The position numbers were made by a program, and so were the translations under genes. From Oxalobacteraceae bacterium (GTDB lineage: Bacteria > Pseudomonadota > Gammaproteobacteria > Burkholderiales > Burkholderiaceae_D), in assembly GCA_003537575.1 (NCBI GenBank), contig DPRS01000072.1, positions 38,968 to 84,500 on the forward strand: a stretch of 45,533 nt of DNA, given 5' to 3'. This document shows, piece after piece, positions 27,394 through 35,772 of this stretch (its first letter is position 1; the number at the start of each line of letters is the position of its first letter). The notes under the pieces are model-generated. The model was given only the letters and a program-made list of their open reading frames with translations. It did not search any database and was not told the DNA's origin.

Positions 27394-28269
27394 ATGAATA
27401 CGACCGCCGCCACGCCCGTCCAGACCAGCTTCGGCAAGCCCGCTCGCGGCTTGCGCCGCGATCTTTATGCGATCCTGTTCGAATCCGATACCCGTACCGG
27501 ACGCCTGTTCGATTTCGTCCTGATCAGCGCGGTCCTACTCAGCATCCTGGTGGTACTGCTCGACAGCGTGCGCTCGATCGAGCTGCGCCACGGGCAGCTG
27601 CTCAGCGTGCTCGAGTGGAGCTTCACGCTGCTGTTTACGCTGGAATATTGCGCCCGCCTGTATTGCGTCGACAATCGCCTGCGCTACCTGACCAGCTTTT
27701 TCGGCGTGATCGACCTGCTGGCGATCCTGCCGACCTACGTCGCCTTCTTCGTGCCGGAAGCGCATGCGCTGCTGGATGTGCGCATCCTGCGCCTGGTGCG
27801 CATTTTCCGCATCCTGAAGCTGACCTTGTATGTCGCCGAATACTCGGCGCTGGGACAGGCGCTGCGCGCGTCGCGGCGCAAGATCGTCGTCTTCATCGCC
27901 TTCGTGTTGATGCTGGACCTGTTGCTGGGCACGCTGATGTACGTGATCGAAGGGCCCGAGTACGGCTTTTCCAGCATCCCGGTGGCGATGTACTGGGCGA
28001 TCGTGACCATGACTACGGTCGGCTATGGCGACCTGACGCCGCATACCGATGCCGGCCGCCTGCTGGCCTCGGCGATGATGCTGCTCGGCTGGGGCATCCT
28101 CGCGGTCCCTACCGGCATCGTCACTTCCGAAATGGCGGCGCAGCGGGTGACGCGCGCGCTGCGCACCCGTACTTGCCGGGTTTGCAACACCACCGGACTG
28201 GAGCCCGAGGCGAACTTCTGCCAGGCGTGTGGCGCCGCCCTGCCGCCGGAACGGCTCGAACAAGGTTAG
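27394..28269 (+). CDS. Voltage-gated potassium channel with C-terminal zinc ribbon
   Basis: The protein has 291 residues and six membrane helices. The voltage-sensor S4 with regularly spaced arginines reads ILRLVRIFRILKL, and the pore loop contains the selectivity filter TVGYGD (208-213). After the last helix comes a short cytoplasmic tail with a zinc ribbon: CRVC at 261-264 and CQAC at 276-279. The core is that of bacterial Kv (ion_trans) channels. The zinc ribbon is a plausible tetramer or regulatory element. The ATG follows the cupin closely; an open frame extends upstream without meaning. The channel assignment is strong; gating and physiology are unknown. Confidence 0.92.
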   Translation: MNTTAATPVQTSFGKPARGLRRDLYAILFESDTRTGRLFDFVLISAVLLSILVVLLDSVRSIELRHGQLLSVLEWSFTLLFTLEYCARLYCVDNRLRYLTSFFGVIDLLAILPTYVAFFVPEAHALLDVRILRLVRIFRILKLTLYVAEYSALGQALRASRRKIVVFIAFVLMLDLLLGTLMYVIEGPEYGFSSIPVAMYWAIVTMTTVGYGDLTPHTDAGRLLASAMMLLGWGILAVPTGIVTSEMAAQRVTRALRTRTCRVCNTTGLEPEANFCQACGAALPPERLEQG

Positions 28270-28349
28270 CGGCAGGCCGGGAAAAAATTTTCCCAAAGCG
28301 ATTGCCGCATGCGACAATCGCCAGCATCGTTTCAGCCTCGCATTTTTCC

Positions 28350-28802
28350 ATGCAACGCGATACCCTGGTCTATTGCCATCCCGTCGACCTGCCCTGGGTG
28401 CCCTGGGCCTTGCCCGGGGCCGAATTCAAGCTCTTGCACGCTGACCCCGACAGCGGCCGCTTTTCCCTGATGATCCGCATGGCCGCCGGCGTCGAGGCGC
28501 CCATGCACCGGCACGTCGGCGCGGTGGAAGGCTGCGTGCTGGCCGGCGGGTTCTATTACGACGATCAGCCCGATGTGTGGTTCGGTCCCGGCTGCTACCT
28601 GCTGGAACGCGCAGGCGCGGTGCATCGGCCGGTCAGTCCGCAAGGCGCAGAAATGTTCGCGCTGTACCAAGGTCCCGTGGAAGGGCTCGATGCGGCGGGC
28701 AATGTCACCGGCCGCATCGACTGCCACTGGCACATGAAAGCCTGGCGGCTGCGCACCGCGCTTGCCCGTCGCGCCGGCGCAAGAGGAGATACTCCGGCAT
28801 GA
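28350..28802 (+). CDS. Cupin protein of the 2,4'-dihydroxyacetophenone dioxygenase type
   Basis: This 150-residue cupin has the metal-site pattern MHRHVGAVEGCVLAGGFYYD (His, His, Glu) and a second His in AGAVHRPVS. A tail WHMKAWRLRTALA follows. The pattern fits DAD-like/ChrR-type cupins, which bind Fe or Zn; dioxygenase activity is a family-level guess. The stop overlaps the start of the AsmA-like gene as ATGA, so these two are coupled. Confidence 0.75.
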   Translation: MQRDTLVYCHPVDLPWVPWALPGAEFKLLHADPDSGRFSLMIRMAAGVEAPMHRHVGAVEGCVLAGGFYYDDQPDVWFGPGCYLLERAGAVHRPVSPQGAEMFALYQGPVEGLDAAGNVTGRIDCHWHMKAWRLRTALARRAGARGDTPA

Positions 28803-29959
28803 GTGGCGCATCGAACGGCATGACGGACAGCGTAGCGGACAGCGCAACGAGCGGCGCGCGCAAAGGACGGCTGGCGCGCTTTGCCGCCATCGTGCTGGCG
28901 CTGCTGCTGACGCTGGCAGCGGCCGGCTTTTTTGGCTTGCGCTACGCCACCGGGCTGCTGAAAACCCAGGTCGAGGCGGCGCTGGGCGAAAACAGCGAAA
29001 TCGACGCCATCGAGGTCGGCTGGTCGGCCATCGAAGTGCAAGGCTTGCGCATCCGCGCGCCGCGCGGATGGCCGGCACAGGATACCCTGCAGGCAGCCAG
29101 AATCACCATCGTGCCCGATCTGCGCGGACTGGTGTCAGACCGTTCGCGCGTGAGAATCCACAGTATCGCCATCGAGGATGCCTACCTGTCGGTGCTGCGC
29201 ACGCGCAATGGTCGCCTGCGCCTGTTGCCCAGCCTGCTGGAGGCGAAGAAGGAGCAGCAAGACGGCGACAAGCCGATCGAAGTTTCCATCGGCAAGATCG
29301 AATTGCGCGGCGGCCGCGTGGAATTCTTCGATGCCAGTGTCAAGCAACCGGCGCATCGCCTGCAGCTGGAGCAATTGCATGCCAGCGTTGAGCAATTGCA
29401 GGTACCCAGCCTGGCTGGGCGCACCGGTCTGAATATCGAAGGCATCATCAAGGGCGTGCAGCGCGACGGCAAGCTGGCGATCTCCGGCTGGCTGGAACTG
29501 GCTGCAAAAAATTCTCAGTTGAGCACAAAGTTGACATCAGTCGATCTCGTCGCGCTGCAACCCTACCTCATCAAGGCGGCTGAAACCGGCGTCAAGCGCG
29601 GCACGCTCGACATGCACTTGCAATCGTCCGTGAAAGCCAATCACCTGCATGCGCCTGGCAAGCTCACCCTCACCGGCCTGGAGCTGAGCGAAAAAAGCGG
29701 CGCTTTCGGCACGTTCATGGGCTTGCCGCGGCAAGCGGTGGTGGCGGGATTAAAAGACCGCAGCAACCGCATCACGCTCCAGTTCACGCTGGAGGGCAAG
29801 CTCGATGACCCGCGCTTTTCCCTCAACGAGAGTTTTGCCAAGAGCATCGGCGCCGCCACCGCCGGCTTGCTTGGCATAAGCATCGAGGGCTTGGCGAAAC
29901 ATCTCGGCAACGCCCCGCAAACCATCGGCTCAGCCTTCAAGAACCTGTTCGGACAATAG
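28799..29959 (+). CDS. AsmA/DUF748-like periplasmic protein
   Basis: The protein has 386 residues with a cytoplasmic N-terminus of about 25 residues, one membrane helix (about 26-48, AAIVLALLLTLAAAGFFGL) and a long periplasmic beta-rich region. The repeat-like strand patterns (IEVQGLRIRAPRGWPAQDTL, VRIHSIAIEDAYLSVLR, and KIELRGGRVEFFDASVK near 165) are typical of AsmA/DUF748 proteins. These belong to the bridge-like lipid-transfer superfamily and act in envelope assembly. This copy is short compared with YhdP or AsmA (600 or more residues), so it may be a small relative. It is coupled to the upstream cupin gene. Confidence 0.8.
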   Translation: MSGASNGMTDSVADSATSGARKGRLARFAAIVLALLLTLAAAGFFGLRYATGLLKTQVEAALGENSEIDAIEVGWSAIEVQGLRIRAPRGWPAQDTLQAARITIVPDLRGLVSDRSRVRIHSIAIEDAYLSVLRTRNGRLRLLPSLLEAKKEQQDGDKPIEVSIGKIELRGGRVEFFDASVKQPAHRLQLEQLHASVEQLQVPSLAGRTGLNIEGIIKGVQRDGKLAISGWLELAAKNSQLSTKLTSVDLVALQPYLIKAAETGVKRGTLDMHLQSSVKANHLHAPGKLTLTGLELSEKSGAFGTFMGLPRQAVVAGLKDRSNRITLQFTLEGKLDDPRFSLNESFAKSIGAATAGLLGISIEGLAKHLGNAPQTIGSAFKNLFGQ

Positions 29960-30038
29960 CGCCGCCGCATACCCGGATGCACCGAACTTTCCAGATGTGC
30001 ACGACTCCATTGATTTTGACCCGCATGGAGGCAGCATC

Positions 30039-30668
30039 ATGGAAAGCAATCAAGAAACCCAGGGCACGGCCGGCTCGCAAGAGCTGGGAGGTTTGCGCGT
30101 GGCCATCCTGGTCACCGATGGTTTCGAGCAATCCGAATTCACCGGCCCGCGCGACGCCATGCTGCAAGCCGGCGCCGATGTCACGGTGATCTCCACCCAT
30201 CTCGGCCAGGTCCACGGCTTCCATCATGTCGACAAAGGCGATGCCTTCGACGTCGCCTTGACTTTCGATGACGCTGATCCAGAGGATTTCGACGCCGTGA
30301 TATTGCCGGGCGGCGTCGTCAATGCCGACCAGATCCGCATCGTGCCGCAAGCTCAGCAATTCGTGCGCCGCATGCAGGATGAGGGCAAGATCATTGCCGT
30401 GATTTGCCATGGCGCCTGGCTGCTGGTGTCCGCCGGGCTGGTGAAAGGACGGACCCTGACCAGCTGGCCGACCCTGCAGGATGACATTGCCAATGCCGGC
30501 GGCCGCTGGGTCAACCAGCAGGTAGCGGAAGACGGCAACTGGATCAGCAGCCGTCGGCCGGGAGATATTCCGGCATTCAATGAAAAGATCATCGAAAAGC
30601 TGAGCGAGCGCGTCAACATGAGCGTGCGCGGCACCGCTGACGAACAGCGGCCCGGTCTGAGCAGCTGA
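30039..30668 (+). CDS. DJ-1/PfpI family glutamine amidotransferase-like protein
   Basis: The protein has 209 residues from the ATG preceded by GGAGGCAGC; a longer frame starts at 29997. The core has VAILVTDGFEQSEFTGPRDAM, DFDAVILPGGVVNADQIR and the nucleophile elbow VICHGAWLL with Cys123, plus a following GRTLTSWPTLQDD. This is the PfpI/YhbO branch of the DJ-1 superfamily, which includes deglycases/glyoxalases and stress proteins. It is 79 bases after the AsmA-like gene. The exact activity is uncertain. Confidence 0.9.
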   Translation: MESNQETQGTAGSQELGGLRVAILVTDGFEQSEFTGPRDAMLQAGADVTVISTHLGQVHGFHHVDKGDAFDVALTFDDADPEDFDAVILPGGVVNADQIRIVPQAQQFVRRMQDEGKIIAVICHGAWLLVSAGLVKGRTLTSWPTLQDDIANAGGRWVNQQVAEDGNWISSRRPGDIPAFNEKIIEKLSERVNMSVRGTADEQRPGLSS

Positions 30669-30699
30669 TGCCCGAGCCGGCATGGTTGGCGTTCTTCAG

Positions 30700-30784
30700 C
30701 GGGCGGTGAAGGCGATATTTTCACGCCCGAGAAAGGCGCGGCAGGAAATCGGACGGCCTTTTAATAAGGCAGCGCTTTCCTGCC
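30700..30784. other. Two consecutive stem-loops between the PfpI and DUF805 genes
   Basis: CGGGCGgTGAA (30700-30710) pairs with TTCACGCCCG (30720-30729) with one bulged G. Immediately after, GGCAGGAAA (30740-30748) pairs perfectly with TTTCCTGCC (30776-30784), enclosing an inner stem GCCTT/AAGGC (30756-30770). Neither is followed by a T-run. Together they may end the upstream transcript or be a structured leader of the DUF805 gene 123 bases further on. A TATGAT hexamer (30815-30820) follows as a possible -10. Confidence 0.4.
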
Positions 30785-30907
30785 AAATTTACAAGTTTCC
30801 TCGTGAAAATAAGTTATGATCTTGTCACGGCTTCAGCCGGGATGTTTCTTTGCCAATTCGGAACTCGTCCGGATTCTAATAATGAATGACTCACTCAGGG
30901 AGAGAAA

Positions 30908-31261
30908 ATGACATTCGTGGAATCGATCAAGACTTGCTTGTCCAAGTATGCGGATTTCAACGGCCGCGCCTCGCGCCCGGAATACTGGTGGTTTGTGCTG
31001 TTCATCGTGGTCGTCGGCTTCGGGCTCTCCCTCATCAGCGACATGCTGAGCTCGGTGTTCTATCTCGGCACCTTGCTGCCCTCGATCGCGGCCGCCGCGC
31101 GTCGCCTGCACGATACCGACAAGAGTGGCTGGCTGCAGCTGATCGGGCTGATTCCGGTGCTGGGCTGGATTGCCATCATCTATCTGCTGGCGCAACCGGG
31201 GAAAGAGCCGAACCGCTTTGGCGAGGCGCCCGCTTTGACATCCGACGCCAGCGCCGGCTAG
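30908..31261 (+). CDS. DUF805 family membrane protein
   Basis: This 117-residue protein has three to four membrane helices. FNGRASRPEYWWFVLF near the start and RRLHDTDKSGWLQLIGLIPVLGW in the second half are the DUF805 signature, followed by AQPGKEPNRFGEAP. The family is widespread with unknown function. GGGAGAGAAA provides the ribosome site, and a good terminator follows 29 bases after the stop, so it is a single-gene unit. Confidence 0.93.
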   Translation: MTFVESIKTCLSKYADFNGRASRPEYWWFVLFIVVVGFGLSLISDMLSSVFYLGTLLPSIAAAARRLHDTDKSGWLQLIGLIPVLGWIAIIYLLAQPGKEPNRFGEAPALTSDASAG

Positions 31262-31289
31262 GCTAAAGACGCCGTTATCAATCCTCCAG

Positions 31290-31317
31290 CAGGGCGCATT
31301 TCATGCGCCCTGTTTTT
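31290..31317 (+). terminator. Rho-independent terminator after the DUF805 gene
   Basis: A perfect 10-bp stem CAGGGCGCAT/ATGCGCCCTG with a 3-base loop is followed by five T. It lies between two convergent genes. Confidence 0.9.
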
Positions 31318-31330
31318 ATTCCGGCGAGGT

Positions 31331-33931
31331 TCAGTGCGTGCGCAAGAAATGCGGCAGCTCGGCAGCCGGTATTGCCGGCGTGGAGTAATGTCCCTGAAAT
31401 TCATCGCAACCCTGCACGCGAAGAAAGTCCAGCTGGTCGCCGGTCTCGACGCCTTCGGCAATCACTTTCAGCTTCAGGCTCTTGGCCATGATGAGGATGG
31501 CGCGGATGATCGCGGCATCGTTGGCATCGTCGGCGAGGTCGCGCACGAAGGATTGATCGATCTTGAGCTTATCGACCGGGAAATGCTTGAGGTAACTCAG
31601 GCTTGAATAGCCGGTGCCGAAATCGTCCACCGCCAGCGCCACGCCCATCTCCCGCAAGGCATGCATGACTTCTATCGCCGTGCCGGAAGTGTCAGCCAGA
31701 ACGCTTTCGGTGATTTCCAGCTCCAGGTACTGGGGAGGCAAGCCGGTCTGCTGCAGCACATGCCTGATCTTTTGCAAAAAATCCTTTTGCCTGAACTGGA
31801 TGACCGACAGGTTCACGCCCACCTGCATCGGCATGCCCAGGTCATACCAGCTTTTGGCCTGGTGACAAGCCGACTGCAATACCCAGTCGCCGATCGGCAC
31901 GATCAGGCCGCATGCTTCTGCCGCCGGCAGGAAATGCCCGGGTGGCAGCAAGCCCGCCTCCGGATGCCGCCAGCGCAGCAGGGCTTCAACGCCGATGATG
32001 CGGCCGCTGGCGATGTCTAGTTCCGGCTGGAACTCCAGCACGAACTGATCCTGATCGAGCGCCACCCGCAGCTGATGCTCCAGCGTCAGCCGCTCCACCA
32101 TGCGCACATTCATGTCATCGTCGAAGAACTGGTAATTGTTGCGTCCGCTTTCCTTGGCATGGTACATCGCGGTATCGGCATTCCTGATCAACGTATCCAT
32201 ATCCTGTCCATCGTCCGGGTACATGCTGATGCCGACACAGGTCGTCACCGTCAATTCATGCTGTTCGATATGGTAAGACATGCCAACCGCGTGCAGGATG
32301 TTGGCGGCGATATGCGCCACCTGTTCGATGCCGCCGACTTCCGACAGCATCACGACGAATTCGTCACCGCCCTGGCGGCTGACGGTATCATTGCCGCGCA
32401 CGCATTTTTTCAGGCGTTCGGCGACCGACTGCAACAGCTTGTCGCCGATATGGTGCCCGAGCGAGTCGTTGATATTCTTGAAGCGGTCCAGGTCGAGAAA
32501 CAGCACCGCCAGTTTGCCGCGGTTGCGCCGGGCGGCGGCGATCGCCTGCTGCAGACGGTCGAGCAGCAATACCCGATTCGGCAAACCGGTCAGAAAATCA
32601 TGCTCGCTCAAGTGGCGGATGCGTTCCTCGGCTGCCTTGCGCTCGGAAATATCGGAAAAGATCACGATAAAATTATCGATGCGCTCCTCGCTGCCGCGCA
32701 CGGCTGAAATCGATGCCCAGGCGGGAAACGTCTCGCTGTCGCTACGCTTCCCCCAGAGTTCGCCTTGCCAATGGCCGCTGCGGGCAACCGTTTCGCGGAT
32801 CTTCTCGTAAAATCCGGCATCGTGTACGCTGGAACGCAACACAGACTTTCCCATTCCAACGATTTCCTGTTCAGTAAATCCTGTCATTGCCGTGAACGCG
32901 GCATTGATGCGCACTATGCGCCATTCGGCATCCAGGATAATGATGCCTTCATGACTGTTCTCGAACACCTGCGCCGACAGCTGCAACTCCCGCTCAGCCT
33001 GCTTGCGGTCGGTGATATCGCGCACCATCGCGTACACGAGCGAATCGGCGCCGCCGCCGAACGCGGTCAGCGTGACTTCGCCCCAGAAGGCCCGCTTGTC
33101 GCTGGTACAGTATTGCCACTCGAAGCGATGACTGCCTTTTTCCAGCGCAATCGCATGCATCTCTTCCATTTTTTCCTGTGACAGGCGGCCGTCCGGCTGG
33201 TATTGCGGCGAAACACTGGAAGGAGTGGCTCCCTTTAACCCGGATTGCCAACCGTCATAGCCGAACAGCATCAGCGCCGCCGGATTGAATTCCTGGATCT
33301 GCCCTTCGCGCATCATGAGGATGGCGTCAGCCGATTTGTCGAAAAATTTGCGGATGCGGGTTTCACTCTCCAGCAAGTCCTGTTCCTGTTCCTTACGCTG
33401 CGTGATATCGATATCCATGCAAAAGATCAGCCGGGTCTGGCCGCTTTCGATAGCCGGGAACATGGCCGAACAGACCCAGACCGACTTGCCGGAAGACGTC
33501 ATGATTTGCAGGTCGCGCGGCAGCGCCGGCTGACCCTTATCCCACATGTCTGCCAGCGCGGTCTTCAACTCGGTATGATTGCCGCGGAACGTCAGCAAGT
33601 CGCAGAAATGCCGGCCGATCGCCTCGGCGCGCGAAATGCCGTACAACTTTACGCTGGCTTCGTTCCAGATATGAATAATGCCCTCGCGGTCGATGCCCTG
33701 CAGTGCCACTGCCGGCATGTTCTCGACCGCTTCGGCAAAATGCTGCAAGACTTCCATCGCATCCCCGTCACTTATGCCAGCAGCCTTGGATTGAGCTACG
33801 CTCGCTGCTGCATTGCCATCAATGGCTTGTCCTGGAATGGCTGCAGCAGGAACTGCCTCCACCGGTGAAACAAGGTGAGGTTGTCCTTGGCATGCCGGAA
33901 ACGCCTTCCGTTCAAAATTATCATCGCGCAT
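31331..33931 (-). CDS. Triple-PAS GGDEF-EAL dual c-di-GMP protein
   Basis: The protein has 866 residues and no membrane helix. A leader of about 60 residues precedes three PAS domains (about 62-185, 190-310, 315-430, the second and third ending DITDRK and DISERK), a GGDEF domain with intact GGDEF (521-525) and an RGND inhibitory site five residues before (512-515), and an EAL domain (about 610-860) with intact EALLR, NLSVIQF, EITESV, DDFGTGYSS and KIDQSFV. Both catalytic domains look complete, so it could make or break c-di-GMP; many such proteins have one dominant activity. PAS domains may bind flavin, haem or be dimerisation modules; no ligand motif is clear. It faces the DUF805 gene convergently. 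Confidence 0.92.
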   Translation of the reverse strand: MRDDNFERKAFPACQGQPHLVSPVEAVPAAAIPGQAIDGNAAASVAQSKAAGISDGDAMEVLQHFAEAVENMPAVALQGIDREGIIHIWNEASVKLYGISRAEAIGRHFCDLLTFRGNHTELKTALADMWDKGQPALPRDLQIMTSSGKSVWVCSAMFPAIESGQTRLIFCMDIDITQRKEQEQDLLESETRIRKFFDKSADAILMMREGQIQEFNPAALMLFGYDGWQSGLKGATPSSVSPQYQPDGRLSQEKMEEMHAIALEKGSHRFEWQYCTSDKRAFWGEVTLTAFGGGADSLVYAMVRDITDRKQAERELQLSAQVFENSHEGIIILDAEWRIVRINAAFTAMTGFTEQEIVGMGKSVLRSSVHDAGFYEKIRETVARSGHWQGELWGKRSDSETFPAWASISAVRGSEERIDNFIVIFSDISERKAAEERIRHLSEHDFLTGLPNRVLLLDRLQQAIAAARRNRGKLAVLFLDLDRFKNINDSLGHHIGDKLLQSVAERLKKCVRGNDTVSRQGGDEFVVMLSEVGGIEQVAHIAANILHAVGMSYHIEQHELTVTTCVGISMYPDDGQDMDTLIRNADTAMYHAKESGRNNYQFFDDDMNVRMVERLTLEHQLRVALDQDQFVLEFQPELDIASGRIIGVEALLRWRHPEAGLLPPGHFLPAAEACGLIVPIGDWVLQSACHQAKSWYDLGMPMQVGVNLSVIQFRQKDFLQKIRHVLQQTGLPPQYLELEITESVLADTSGTAIEVMHALREMGVALAVDDFGTGYSSLSYLKHFPVDKLKIDQSFVRDLADDANDAAIIRAILIMAKSLKLKVIAEGVETGDQLDFLRVQGCDEFQGHYSTPAIPAAELPHFLRTH

Positions 33932-34239
33932 AAGGCTTTCCGTGCTTAATCAAACAAGAAAATACCTGACGCACTTCTTGCCCGACAGGATGGCAAAAAG
34001 AGGATAAGGGCTGACAGCAGTATTTGAAATGCCCCGCAACCAAAAATCTGTCTAAATTTTTAATTAACTGTTAGCTGTTTGAGACTAATTAACATTGTTT
34101 CTTAACTGCACACAGTTTATTTTTCCTCTGATACACAGCATGCCCATGGATAATTTCATATCGCCACATTTCCACGAGACGATGGCGGAGGATTCAGCAG
34201 TGAGATGTTGCAGTTAACTGCTGCAAATAAATTCAGCAG
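33932..34239 (-). other. AT-rich spacer upstream of the GGDEF-EAL gene
   Basis: About 308 bases without a gene. TAATTAAC occurs twice as a direct repeat (34061-34068, 34086-34093), and TTAACTG occurs at about 34064, 34102 and 34213. A hairpin-forming TTGCAG...CTGCAA (34208-34226) sits by the end of the next minus-strand gene and could terminate it weakly. The promoter of the GGDEF-EAL gene is expected here, but I cannot pick the hexamers. Confidence 0.35.
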
Positions 34240-34554
34240 CTATTTTCCTTTTTGCGTGCCATCCGGCAGTTTTTGCGTATTCGGATCGCGGGCGCGCGCG
34301 GAATCCGGTGGAGTAGCCTCCGGCTGGTTGATCGTTGCGCGAGTCGCCTCGTCCACGCCAAGAACACCCCGCAAATCCGTATCGACCAGGCCATGCTCCA
34401 GGTCTTCATATGCCTGTTGCATGTCTTCGCGCGGTCCGCCGCTGTCCTGGCTGTCGGAAGATTCGTCACGCTCGTGCGGCAGACGCGGAGCATCGCCGGG
34501 TGAAGCCGGCGGCCCGGTCTTGATCTGACGTTGTTTCAATGATGCTCGGCGCAT
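34240..34554 (-). CDS. Small hydrophilic hypothetical protein
   Basis: The protein has 104 residues from the ATG at 34554; a longer frame from 34596 adds 14 residues. It is rich in Asp, Glu, Pro, Gln and Ser with no hydrophobic segment and is probably disordered. The motif PHERDESSDSQDSG followed by QQAYEDLEHGLVDTDLRGV occurs in small hypothetical proteins of Burkholderiales that I recall only as a pattern; no function is known. It stands alone and has no good ribosome site. Confidence 0.6.
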   Translation of the reverse strand: MRRASLKQRQIKTGPPASPGDAPRLPHERDESSDSQDSGGPREDMQQAYEDLEHGLVDTDLRGVLGVDEATRATINQPEATPPDSARARDPNTQKLPDGTQKGK

Positions 34555-34728
34555 GGCAGTCACCACAGGAAATCGATCAAACCCGTTATCACGCAATGCC
34601 CGTACCAGGCTGGGGCACCCTTGGGCATGACTGCGCCGGTCAGGAAAACGGTGCCGCTACCGCCCGATTTGTCAGTAGGTATTACAAATCAATGTAAAGA
34701 TGAGTGAAAGGCTTGCTGATCTACAAAA

Positions 34729-35697
34729 CTATCCCTGCAAAGCCAGGCGTTTTCTGGCGGCCTGGTATTCCTGTTCCAGCCGGTCGACCACTTCGGCCAC
34801 GCCGGGCGCGTCATCGATCAGGCCAATGCCCTGCCCCGCGCCCCAGATATCGCGCCAGGCCTTGGCGGCGCGGCTACTGCCGGTACTGAAATTCATTTTG
34901 GATTTGTCCGCCTGCGGCAAGTCATCAGGATCAAGGCCGGCGGCGATGATGGATTTTTTCAGGTAATTGCCATGCACGCCGGTAAACAGATTGGTATAGA
35001 CGATATCGGCCGCGCTGGAATCGAGGATCGCCTGTCGGTAAGCATCGCTGATATTCGCCTCTCGGGTCGCCAGCCAGCGCGAACCGATATAGGCGAAATC
35101 CGCCCCCATCGCCTGCGCCGCCAGAATGGCATCGCCGCTAGCGATAGCGCCCGACAGCGCGACCGGCCCCGAGAAAAACCTGCGCACCTCGCCGACCAGC
35201 GCAAAGGGCGACAAGGTGCCGGCATGGCCGCCAGCGCCGGCCGCCACCAGCACCAGGCCATCGACACCGGCTTCCAGGGCTTTTTGCGCATGGCGGATGG
35301 AGATCACGTCGTGCAGGACAATGCCGCCATAGCCGTGGATGGCATCCAGCATCTCGGCCGGCGGCGCGCGCAGGCTGGAAATGATGATCGGCACCTGGTG
35401 GCGCACGCATACGTCGATGTCCTGGGCCAGACGTTCGTTGGACTGGTGCACGATCTGATTGACGGCAAACGGCCCGACGATGGCGTGCGGATTGGCGGCG
35501 CGGTAAGCAACCAGCTCCGCCTGCATCTCGGTCAGCCAAGTATCCAGCAGGGCAGCCGGGCGGGCGTTCAGCGCCGGGAAAGCGCCGACCAGGCCCGCCT
35601 TGCATTGCGCCAGCACCAGCTGCGGGCCGCTGGCAATGAACATCGGCGAACAAATCACCGGCAAACGCAGGTTTTGCAATACGGCGGGCAATGCCAT
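34729..35697 (-). CDS. Nitronate monooxygenase family flavoprotein
   Basis: The protein has 322 residues from the ATG preceded by GGGGAG; a longer frame starts five codons upstream. The TIM-barrel FMN fold of the NMO/2-nitropropane dioxygenase family is shown by RLPVICSPMFIASGPQLVLA at the start, VLHDVISIRHAQKALEAGVDG and the phosphate-binding VAAGAGGHAGTLSPFALVGEV, followed by GADFAYIGSRWLAT. Family members oxidise nitronates such as propionate 3-nitronate; some are enoyl-ACP reductases (FabK). NMO is favoured because the FMN-site HAG motif is intact. It is a stand-alone gene. Confidence 0.9.
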   Translation of the reverse strand: MALPAVLQNLRLPVICSPMFIASGPQLVLAQCKAGLVGAFPALNARPAALLDTWLTEMQAELVAYRAANPHAIVGPFAVNQIVHQSNERLAQDIDVCVRHQVPIIISSLRAPPAEMLDAIHGYGGIVLHDVISIRHAQKALEAGVDGLVLVAAGAGGHAGTLSPFALVGEVRRFFSGPVALSGAIASGDAILAAQAMGADFAYIGSRWLATREANISDAYRQAILDSSAADIVYTNLFTGVHGNYLKKSIIAAGLDPDDLPQADKSKMNFSTGSSRAAKAWRDIWGAGQGIGLIDDAPGVAEVVDRLEQEYQAARKRLALQG

Positions 35698-35772
35698 GGA
35701 ATCTCCCCTCATTATCTCTCGCGAATAAATGCGATTATAGGCGAGAAAAAGAACGGTCGTTCCAAAAACAAA

